Shown here: positions 7,984-16,156 of the stretch, in pieces
Position numbering within the stretch: position 1 is the stretch's first letter
How the letters are laid out: every line of letters begins with the position of its first letter
Source: an uncultured Pelagibacteraceae bacterium
Lineage (GTDB): Bacteria; Pseudomonadota; Alphaproteobacteria; Pelagibacterales; Pelagibacteraceae
Direction: 5' to 3'
Assembly (NCBI GenBank): GCA_902528175.1
Contig: CABZRN010000001.1
Span: forward strand, 1-64,000
DNA: 64,000 nucleotides
Made by a program: the position numbers and the translations under genes
Notes under the pieces: model-generated
Database searches by the model: none
What the model was told of the DNA's origin: nothing
What the model saw: only the letters and a program-made list of their open reading frames with translations

Positions 7984-9876
7984 ATGGATTTTAAGGACTT
8001 ATACCAAAAATCTATTAACAAACCTGAGGAATTTTGGAAAGAAATTTCAGATGATATCTTCTGGTATAAGAAACCTACTAAAATATTAAATAAAAAAAAC
8101 CCTCCTTTCTATAAATGGTTTGAGGATGGAGTTACAAATAGCTGTTACAACGCTTTAGACATTCACATTGATGAAGGTAGAGGCGATAAAACAGCCTTAA
8201 TATATGACAGTCCTATAACAGGTAACAAAGCTAAATTCTCTTTTAAACAATTAAAAGATAAAGTTTCTAAGTTTGCAGGTGCATTGTCAAATCAAGGTGT
8301 AAAAAAGGGCGATAGAGTTATCATTTATATGCCAATGGTACCAGAGGCGGTAGTTGCGATGCTAGCTTGTGGAAGAATTGGTGCTATTCACTCAGTTGTT
8401 TTTGGTGGTTTTGCTTCAAATGAGCTTGCAAGCAGAATAGATGATAGTAAGGCAAAAGTATTAGTAACTGCCTCATGTGGTTTTGAACCTGGTCGAACAG
8501 TAGAATACAGACCTCTTGTAGATGGTGCATTAAAGCTTGCTAAGCATAAAGTAGAAAAGGTAATTTTTTTTCAAAGACAAGGTCAAGAAATTAAACTTAA
8601 TGCACCATTAGAAATAAGTTGGGAAGAGTCCTTATCGAATGCAAAAGATACAGATTGTGTAGAGATGGATTCAAATGAATTTGCATATATTTTGTATACC
8701 TCAGGCACGACTGGGGTGCCAAAAGGAATTGTAAGAGATATTGGAGGTCACATAGTTGCTCTAAAATGGACTATGAAAAATATTTATAATATTGATACTG
8801 ACGACGTTTGGTGGTCAGCAAGTGACATTGGTTGGATCGTTGGTCATTCCTATATTGTTTATGCTCCTCTATTTAAGGGGTGTACAACAGTATTGTTTGA
8901 GGGAAAACCTGTGGGTACCCCTGACGCTGGAGTATTCTGGAGAGTAATATCTGAATATAAAATTAAATCTCTTTTTACAGCTCCAACTGCATTTAGAGCA
9001 ATTAAAAAAGAAGACCCAGAAGGTAAATTTTTTTCTAAATATGATTTAAGCTCCTTTGAGTCTTTATTTCTAGCTGGTGAGAGAGCAGATCCTGATACTA
9101 TAAAATGGGCTGAGAACCTTTTAAAAGTTCCTGTTATTGATCATTGGTGGCAAACTGAAACTAGTTGGGCTATTAGTTCGAATTGCACAGGTATAGAAAT
9201 GCAAAAAACAAAATATGGTTCTGCTTGTAAGGCTGTCCCTGGTTATGATGTAAAAATTATTAAACCAGATCAATCTTTAGCTAAATTTAATGAGATGGGA
9301 GACATTGTTGTTAAATTACCTTTACCTCCAGGAACATTTCCAACATTATGGAACGCGGATAAAAGATACGAGCAAAATTATATGTCAAATTATAAAGGTT
9401 ATTACCAAACATATGATGCAGGACATATTGATGATGATGGTTATATTTGGATTATGTCAAGAACTGATGACATAATCAATGTTGCAGGTCACAGATTATC
9501 TACAGGCCAAATAGAGGAGGTTTTATCTGAACATCAATCCGTTGCTGAATGTGCTGTAATTGGAATAAAAGATCAACTTAAAGGTCAGTTACCTATAGGT
9601 TTGATCGCTTTAAAAGCAGGAGTTACAAAAGATAATGATACTATTTCTAAAGAGTGTATTCAAATGGTCAGAGATAAAGTTGGGCCTGTTGCCGCTTTCA
9701 AAATTGCGATTGTGGTAAAAAGACTTCCAAAGACCAGGTCGGGAAAAGTACTTAGAGGGACTATTAGAAAAATTGCTGATCAAGAAGAATATAAAATGCC
9801 AGCTACTATCGATGATCCAGCAATTTTAACAGAGATAACTGAGGATTTGAAGAAAAGTAATATTCTCAAAAAGTGA
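7984..9876 (+). CDS. prpE: Acyl-CoA synthetase, propionyl-/acetyl-CoA synthetase type
   Basis: AYILYTSGTTGVPKGIVRDIGGH, WWSASDIGWIVGHSYIVYAPL, WWQTETSW, RTDDIINVAGHRLSTGQIEE, KTRSGKVLRGTIR. Confidence 0.9.
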   Translation: MDFKDLYQKSINKPEEFWKEISDDIFWYKKPTKILNKKNPPFYKWFEDGVTNSCYNALDIHIDEGRGDKTALIYDSPITGNKAKFSFKQLKDKVSKFAGALSNQGVKKGDRVIIYMPMVPEAVVAMLACGRIGAIHSVVFGGFASNELASRIDDSKAKVLVTASCGFEPGRTVEYRPLVDGALKLAKHKVEKVIFFQRQGQEIKLNAPLEISWEESLSNAKDTDCVEMDSNEFAYILYTSGTTGVPKGIVRDIGGHIVALKWTMKNIYNIDTDDVWWSASDIGWIVGHSYIVYAPLFKGCTTVLFEGKPVGTPDAGVFWRVISEYKIKSLFTAPTAFRAIKKEDPEGKFFSKYDLSSFESLFLAGERADPDTIKWAENLLKVPVIDHWWQTETSWAISSNCTGIEMQKTKYGSACKAVPGYDVKIIKPDQSLAKFNEMGDIVVKLPLPPGTFPTLWNADKRYEQNYMSNYKGYYQTYDAGHIDDDGYIWIMSRTDDIINVAGHRLSTGQIEEVLSEHQSVAECAVIGIKDQLKGQLPIGLIALKAGVTKDNDTISKECIQMVRDKVGPVAAFKIAIVVKRLPKTRSGKVLRGTIRKIADQEEYKMPATIDDPAILTEITEDLKKSNILKK

Positions 9877-10820
9877 GAACTAAATTATTAATAACTGGAG
9901 GTTTAGGATATATAGGATCCTTTACAGCTAGATCCTTTTTAAAAAATAAAAGTATTAAAGCACTCTCTATAGATAATCTTTCAAGGGGTAACAATTTTGC
10001 TAATAAATTTTCTAATAATTATAAATTAGACATATCTGATAATCGTGTAAGAAAGATTGTAATTAAAAAAAATATCAATACTGTTTTGCATCTAGCGGCT
10101 TATACTTGTGTAAGAGAAAGTGAAAAAAAAAAACAAAAATATTTAAATAATAATTTCAAAAAACAAATAAAATTCATTGATAATCTAAAAAATACTTCGG
10201 TAAAGTATTTTATTTTTTCAAGTTCATTATCAATTTTTGAAAAAAATAAATTTAAAAAAAATGCTTCACCGTATTCTAAATACAAACTAAAAATTGAAGA
10301 ATATCTTAAAAAAATCTCATCCAATGATTTTAAAGTTTTAATCTTAAGATATTCAAATGTAATTGGTTCTGACCAGAACGGGGAGATCGGTGAAAAAAAT
10401 AATTATATAAGTCGAATTGTACCATCATTCTATAAGAATTTATTAGATAAGAAAAAAAATACTCTTTTTTTTGATTATAAGAAAAAAATTTTTCCATCAA
10501 GAAATTATATACATGTTTTAGATGTGGCTAATGTTAACTTAAAAATAATTCTTAATCACCAAAAAATAAAAAAAAAATTTTTGGTACTAAACGTATATAA
10601 TGTTAATTTTCACTCTAATTTTGAAGTTTTAAAGACGCTATCTAAAATTTTGAAAATTAAATATATTTTTAAACTCAAGCAAATAAGTAAACTGGAAAGC
10701 ATAAAACCAGTTTACAAATCTGGAAAAAATATATTTAAATATTTAAAGTATAAACCTAAGTTTAAAAATTTAAATCAAATGTTAAAATCGAATATTAAAT
10801 GGTTCAAAAAAATATATTAG
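9873..10820 (+). CDS. NAD-dependent epimerase/dehydratase, UDP-glucose 4-epimerase-like
   Basis: KLLITGGLGYIGSFTARSF Rossmann motif; SSSLSIF...YSKYKLKIEE catalytic Tyr-Lys; GTG start overlaps prpE stop. Confidence 0.8.
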   Translation: MRTKLLITGGLGYIGSFTARSFLKNKSIKALSIDNLSRGNNFANKFSNNYKLDISDNRVRKIVIKKNINTVLHLAAYTCVRESEKKKQKYLNNNFKKQIKFIDNLKNTSVKYFIFSSSLSIFEKNKFKKNASPYSKYKLKIEEYLKKISSNDFKVLILRYSNVIGSDQNGEIGEKNNYISRIVPSFYKNLLDKKKNTLFFDYKKKIFPSRNYIHVLDVANVNLKIILNHQKIKKKFLVLNVYNVNFHSNFEVLKTLSKILKIKYIFKLKQISKLESIKPVYKSGKNIFKYLKYKPKFKNLNQMLKSNIKWFKKIY

Positions 10821-11614
10821 TTTCAATCTTAATAAATAATTACAATAATAAGTTTTATATAAAAAAATGTATTCAAAGTTGCTTGGTACAATCATACGAA
10901 AATTTAGAAATAGTTATATATGATGACAATTCTAACGATGGTTCTAAAAAAATAATAGAAAAAATCAAAGATAAGAGGATAAAAAAAATATTTAATAAAA
11001 AAAAATTATATAAAACTGGGGCTTTAAACCAATTAGAAGGTATTTACAAATCTATTAAAAAATCAAAAGGTGAAATAATTTTTTTACTTGATGGTGATGA
11101 TTTTTTTTTAAAAAAAAAAATTAGTTGTATTACAAATTTATTTAATAAAGATAAGAATTTAAATTTTATACAAGATAGTCCCTATTATTTTTTTCCTGAT
11201 CAAAATGTCAAAATTAAAAAAAAATTAAGACATAAATTTTTTACGATACATACATGGCCATATTTTTTCCCAACAAGCACAATGTCATTTAAAAGAAAGT
11301 TTCTTGTTAAAATTCTTAAAGAAATAAGTTTTTCAAAAAGGAAATATCCAAGAATGTTTTTTGATGCTAGAGCATTTATTTATATGTATTTTTTTGAAAA
11401 TAATATTCTAAGAACGGATGCATATCTAACTATGTATAACCAAAATATCAAAGGTGATACTATTAGAAATTATAGTCGAAAAAATTTAGACTGGTGGAAA
11501 AGACGATATGAATATCACATGTTTGTTAATTTACTTTTTAAGAAAAAAGATAAATTACATTTCAAATTTTTGGATTATTATGTGACAGTTTTAATAAATA
11601 CCTTATTCAAATAA
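10799..11614 (+). CDS. Family 2 glycosyltransferase
   Basis: VSILINNYNNKFYIKKCIQSCLVQSYENLEIVIYDDNSNDGSKKII; IIFLLDGDDFF. Confidence 0.85.
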   Translation: MVQKNILVSILINNYNNKFYIKKCIQSCLVQSYENLEIVIYDDNSNDGSKKIIEKIKDKRIKKIFNKKKLYKTGALNQLEGIYKSIKKSKGEIIFLLDGDDFFLKKKISCITNLFNKDKNLNFIQDSPYYFFPDQNVKIKKKLRHKFFTIHTWPYFFPTSTMSFKRKFLVKILKEISFSKRKYPRMFFDARAFIYMYFFENNILRTDAYLTMYNQNIKGDTIRNYSRKNLDWWKRRYEYHMFVNLLFKKKDKLHFKFLDYYVTVLINTLFK

Positions 11615-12907
11615 TAATGGTTGACCAGTTGGATCGCCAATTATTTTATCATCTTTCATCTTTATCTCGCCATTAATAATTGTTCCAACTGGCTTACCTT
11701 TAAAAGAATATCCATGATATGGAGTCCATTTACATTTGCTTTGCATATCTTTATCATCAATGGTGATTTTTCTTTTTAAATCTACAATTGTAAAATCAGC
11801 ATCAAAATCTTTTTTTATGTATCCTTTGTTTTTAATTCCAAATATTTTAACAGGGTTTTCACAAATAAATCTCATTAATTGGTCTAATTTTAGCTTTCCG
11901 TTGTTTATATGATTTAACATTACAGGTAACAATGTTTGTACACCAGGCATACCTGAAGGTGAGTCTGGGTAAGGTTTGTCTTTATTAGCTTTTAAGTGTG
12001 GTGCATGATCTGAACCAATTGTATCATTATAATTATTTTTTATTGCATACCACAAACGATCTTGATGAGTTTTGTCTCTTATGGGTGGATTCATTTGAGC
12101 GTAAGTGCCAATTTTATCATAACAATCAGGAGCATGAAAAGTTAGATGTTGAGGCGTTATTTCAAAAGTTATATTGCCCTTATTTTGAGATAAAAAATCT
12201 ATTTCTTCTTTTGTAGTAATATGAAGTATATGTGCTTTTTTATTAAATCTCTTTGCAATTTTGACAATTTTTCTAGTAGAGGAAATAGCCACTTCTTCAT
12301 TTCTCCAAACAGGATGTGTTTTAACATTACCCTTTTCAATTAATTTTTTTCTTAGTTTTAAAATTTCTTCATCTTCCGAATGCACGGCAACTACTTTCGA
12401 TGCGTGTTTAAAAACTTTTTCTATATCATCTTCTTTATTTACTAACAAATTTCCTGTTGAGGATCCTGCGAAAAGTTTAATTCCACAACATCCTTTTAAA
12501 TCTTTTAATTTTTCTAGGGTTTCATAATTTTCAGCTGTAGCTCCAAAAAAAAATGCGTGATTACAGAACATTTTTTTTGCAATGTTTATTTTTTTTTCAA
12601 ATTCCTCAAAATTTGTAGTAGGCGGTTTTGTATTTGGCATCTCAAAAACCGATGTTATGCCTCCCATAACAGCCGCTTTACTCCCAGAATTAAGATCTTC
12701 AGTATCTGTTGAGCCCGGCTCTCTAAAATGAACCTGTGTATCAATGCAACCAGGAAGCACTGTTAAATTTTCCGCTTCAAAAGTTTCTTTCGACTCTTCT
12801 TTTGAACTACCAATATCAACTATTTTGCCTTTTTTGATGCCAATATCCTGTTTTTCTAATTTTCCATCAATAAAACAAATACCGTTTATAATTTTTAAAT
12901 CTAACAT
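11603..12907 (-). CDS. pyrC: Dihydroorotase (amidohydrolase family)
   Basis: TVLPGCIDTQVHFREPGSTDTEDLNSGSKAAVMGGITSVFEMPNTKPPTT; HILHITTKEE; TIGSDHAPH. Confidence 0.9.
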   Translation of the reverse strand: MLDLKIINGICFIDGKLEKQDIGIKKGKIVDIGSSKEESKETFEAENLTVLPGCIDTQVHFREPGSTDTEDLNSGSKAAVMGGITSVFEMPNTKPPTTNFEEFEKKINIAKKMFCNHAFFFGATAENYETLEKLKDLKGCCGIKLFAGSSTGNLLVNKEDDIEKVFKHASKVVAVHSEDEEILKLRKKLIEKGNVKTHPVWRNEEVAISSTRKIVKIAKRFNKKAHILHITTKEEIDFLSQNKGNITFEITPQHLTFHAPDCYDKIGTYAQMNPPIRDKTHQDRLWYAIKNNYNDTIGSDHAPHLKANKDKPYPDSPSGMPGVQTLLPVMLNHINNGKLKLDQLMRFICENPVKIFGIKNKGYIKKDFDADFTIVDLKRKITIDDKDMQSKCKWTPYHGYSFKGKPVGTIINGEIKMKDDKIIGDPTGQPLLFE

Positions 12908-12951
12908 TATTTCAAAAATCTTATTATATTATAAAATATAAGTTATCAATT

Positions 12952-13845
12952 ATGATTAATGAAAAATTTGTATTTATTCTAGAGGACAGAGGTGTTTTAT
13001 ACATAAGTGGATCTGATACAAATGAGTTTCTTCAAAATTTAATAACTAACGACATATATAAAGTTAATGACAAAAACAGTTGTTACGCCTCATTATTAAC
13101 ACCTCAGGGTAAGTTTTTGTATGACTTCATAGTTGTAAAACATAAAAACGGTTTTTTTTTAGATTGCGAAAAAAGTATTTCAGAAGAACTATATAAAAAA
13201 ATTGTTTCTTATAAATTGAGATCTAAAGTAGAGATTTTAAATTTGAGTAACGAATTTGTGGTTGCCGCTTTTTCTCGCTCTAAATTTTTAGAAATTGAAG
13301 GAACACAAGACTTGACTGGTTTCACCTCTAAATATAGGGAGGATCCTGTTTTTTTAGATCCCAGAAATAAACAATTAGGTGGAAGATTAATAATTAATTT
13401 AGAGAAATTATATTTATCTTTAAAAAAATTAAATCTCAAATCAGAGGATCCTAAGATATATTATGATTATAGTTTCAATCTGGGAATTCCTCAATCACAA
13501 ACAAATTTTTTAAAAGAAAAATTATTTGGAATTGAATGTAATTTTGAGGAGTTAAATGCAATAGATTTTAAAAAAGGGTGTTATATAGGACAAGAAAATA
13601 CCTCAAGAATAAAACTTAAAAACAAATTAAATAAAAGACTTCTACCTTTTAAAATTTTAAATGGCTCATTATCAAAAGATGATAAAATTACCTACGAAAA
13701 AAAAGAGATTGGAAAGGCTTTGATACCAAATAAATATAATTTTGGTCTAGTTAAATTAAATAACGATATTTTTAGCTTTGATAAAATTTTTAAATGCGGA
13801 AATGCAGAAATTAAATTCTTTAAACCTGATTGGCTTAATTTATGA
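12952..13845 (+). CDS. ygfZ: Folate-binding YgfZ/IBA57-type Fe-S assembly protein
   Basis: KKGCYIGQENTSRIKLKNKLNKRLLPF matches the K-G-C-Y-x-G-Q-E motif. Confidence 0.88.
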   Translation: MINEKFVFILEDRGVLYISGSDTNEFLQNLITNDIYKVNDKNSCYASLLTPQGKFLYDFIVVKHKNGFFLDCEKSISEELYKKIVSYKLRSKVEILNLSNEFVVAAFSRSKFLEIEGTQDLTGFTSKYREDPVFLDPRNKQLGGRLIINLEKLYLSLKKLNLKSEDPKIYYDYSFNLGIPQSQTNFLKEKLFGIECNFEELNAIDFKKGCYIGQENTSRIKLKNKLNKRLLPFKILNGSLSKDDKITYEKKEIGKALIPNKYNFGLVKLNNDIFSFDKIFKCGNAEIKFFKPDWLNL

Positions 13846-14186
13846 AAAAAAGGCTAATAACAAAAAATTCTAAAATTAAATTTAAACAATTTGATAATTG
13901 TGGAAATGTTTTTAAAGGTATGGATTGGCACAAAGCAACTTATGACAAAAAAATAGGCCAAGGAAGTTATATACTAAAATTAAAACCTAATACTAGAACT
14001 CCTTATTACAAACATAGTAATTACGAAAAGTTTTATATTTTAGATGGACAATTAATTGATAAAGATAATACTAAGTTAAATAAGGGAGACTTTGTAAGTT
14101 ATAAACCTGGCTCTCATCATTCATCTTATACAAAAACAGGTTGTAAACTTTTAGTTTATATAAGAAAAAAAAATAAAGTATTATAA
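13842..14186 (+). CDS. Cupin-domain protein
   Basis: YEKFYILDGQLIDKDNTKLNKGDFVSYKPGSHHSSYTKTGCKLLVYI; ATGA overlap with ygfZ. Confidence 0.75.
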   Translation: MKKRLITKNSKIKFKQFDNCGNVFKGMDWHKATYDKKIGQGSYILKLKPNTRTPYYKHSNYEKFYILDGQLIDKDNTKLNKGDFVSYKPGSHHSSYTKTGCKLLVYIRKKNKVL

Positions 14187-14191
14187 ATTTT

Positions 14192-14277
14192 TGGTGCGGC
14201 CGGAGAGACTCGAACTCTCATGGGGAAGCCCCACTTGGCCCTCAACCAAGCCTGTCTACCAGTTTCAGCACGGCCGC
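14192..14277 (-). tRNA. tRNA-Leu (GAG), CCA encoded
   Basis: GCGGCCGTGCTGAAACTGGTAGACAGGCTTGGTTGAGGGCCAAGTGG...GAGAGTTCGAGTCTCTCCGGCCGCACCA; anticodon stem CTTGG/CCAAG, loop TTGAGGG, long variable arm. Confidence 0.95.
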
Positions 14278-14331
14278 ATATGCGTCACATTAATTGAATG
14301 ACAATCTTCTTTCAAGTTGATAGGATTAAGT

Positions 14332-15321
14332 ATGGAATTTAACTCAGAAGTAAAAAAAGCAACTAATCTAATTTACGAAAAAATATCCGACATAATGCCA
14401 GAAATAGAGTGGTCTACTCATGCTCCATATATTTATGAAATTAACAAACTAAAAAAAGAAAAAAATGCTGTAATACTTGCTCATAATTATCAGACTCCAG
14501 AAATTTATCACGGTATCTCAGACTTTTCTGCTGACTCTTTGGCGCTTGCAGTTGAAGCAGCAAAAACAAAAGCTGACATTATTGTTATGTGTGGAGTACA
14601 CTTCATGGCTGAAACAGCAAAGTTAATGAGTCCAAACAAAAAAGTTTTGTTACCTGATATGCGTGCTGGCTGCTCATTATCTTCCTCAATAACAGGAGCA
14701 GATGTTAGAAAATTAAAAAAACAATATCCAGGTGTTCCGGTTGTTTCATATGTAAATACCTCTGCAGATGTTAAAGCAGAGACTGATGTCTGCTGTACTT
14801 CTGCCAACGCTGTAAAGATAGTAAATTCCCTAGGTGTTAAAAAAGTTATTTTTTTACCTGATGATTATCTTGCTAAATATGTGGCAACTCAGACAGATGT
14901 TGAGATAATTTCTTGGAAAGGTACTTGTGAGGTACATGAACAATTCAACGATCAAGAAATAAATGAAATTAGAAAAAATAATCCTGGCATTAAAGTAATC
15001 GCTCACCCTGAATGTCCACCAGATGTTATTAACGCAAGTGATTTTACTGGCTCAACTAGTGGTATGATAAAGTATGTAAAGGAAAACCAGCCAGAGAAGG
15101 TTATGATGGTTACGGAATGCTCAATGAGTGACAATGTCCAAGTTGATAACCCTAATGTAAAATTTATAAAACCTTGTAACTTATGTCCACATATGAAGAG
15201 AATAACTCTTCCAAAAATTTTAGATTGTTTAAAAAACGAAACGAACGAAATTTTAATGTCCAAAGAGACAATAGAAAAAGCTAGAAAATCTGTTGAAAGA
15301 ATGACTGAAATTGGTCGTTAG
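14332..15321 (+). CDS. nadA: Quinolinate synthase
   Basis: NAVILAHNYQTPEIYHGISDFSADSLALA; MCGVHFMAETAKLMSP; ATG at 14332 preferred over the TTG at 14317 in the ORF track. Confidence 0.96.
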   Translation: MEFNSEVKKATNLIYEKISDIMPEIEWSTHAPYIYEINKLKKEKNAVILAHNYQTPEIYHGISDFSADSLALAVEAAKTKADIIVMCGVHFMAETAKLMSPNKKVLLPDMRAGCSLSSSITGADVRKLKKQYPGVPVVSYVNTSADVKAETDVCCTSANAVKIVNSLGVKKVIFLPDDYLAKYVATQTDVEIISWKGTCEVHEQFNDQEINEIRKNNPGIKVIAHPECPPDVINASDFTGSTSGMIKYVKENQPEKVMMVTECSMSDNVQVDNPNVKFIKPCNLCPHMKRITLPKILDCLKNETNEILMSKETIEKARKSVERMTEIGR

Positions 15322-16156
15322 TTCAGTGCAAAAAATTAACCAAAAATATATAAATAATTTAGTTCTTAAAGCTCTTGAAGAAGATTTAAAACCAAATGGT
15401 GACATAACAACAAAACTTTTAAATTCGAAGAATAAAATAGTTCAAGCTAAAATAATATCAAAACAGAGTGGAATAATATCTGGTACTAATTTTTGCAAGG
15501 CAGCTTTCAAACTTTTGGAAAGAAAAAGTAAATTTTTACAGAGAATTAAAGATGGTAAAAAAGTTAAAAGAAATCAAATTATTGCTGAAATAACTGCAAA
15601 AACAAAAACGATTTTGATTGCTGAGAGAACCGCTCTTAATTTTCTTAATCATGCCTCAGGTATTTCAACCATCACAAATAAATATGTTAGCAAAGTTAAA
15701 AATAAAACGAAAATTTGTTGCACAAGAAAAACAACACCAAATTTAAGATTGTTAGAAAAATACGCTGTTAGAAAAGGTGGTGGGTATAATCATAGATATA
15801 ATCTAAGTGATGAAGTGCTTATAAAAGAAAATCATTTTAAATCAGAGACATCATTAAGAAATATCATAAAAAAATCTTTAAAAAATAAAAAAAAAGTAAC
15901 AGTTGAAATCGAAAATTCGAGACAATTAAATAATGTTTTGGGTCTAAAATTTGATAGGATTTTATTTGATAATGTAAGTCTTACTCAATTAAAAAAATAT
16001 TTAAAAATTTGCAAGGGTAAATATGAAACTGAGTATTCTGGAAACGCTAACTTAAAAAATATAACAAAAATTAGTAAAACTGGCGTAAACAGAATCTCAG
16101 TTGGTTCAATTACACATAGTGCAAAAAGTTTCGATAGTAGTTTGCTTATTTTTTAA
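15311..16156 (+). CDS. nadC: Nicotinate-nucleotide pyrophosphorylase (carboxylating)
   Basis: EEDLKPNGDITTKLL, AERTALNFLNHASGISTIT, CCTRKTTPNLRLLEKYAVRKGGGYNHRYNL; true start may be GTG at 15326. Confidence 0.96.
   Translation: MVVSSVQKINQKYINNLVLKALEEDLKPNGDITTKLLNSKNKIVQAKIISKQSGIISGTNFCKAAFKLLERKSKFLQRIKDGKKVKRNQIIAEITAKTKTILIAERTALNFLNHASGISTITNKYVSKVKNKTKICCTRKTTPNLRLLEKYAVRKGGGYNHRYNLSDEVLIKENHFKSETSLRNIIKKSLKNKKKVTVEIENSRQLNNVLGLKFDRILFDNVSLTQLKKYLKICKGKYETEYSGNANLKNITKISKTGVNRISVGSITHSAKSFDSSLLIF

Noticed and set aside
10100-11230. Dense poly-A runs resembling low-complexity repeats
   Set aside because: They are AAA/AAT lysine/asparagine codons within intact epimerase and GT2 reading frames, not repeat elements.
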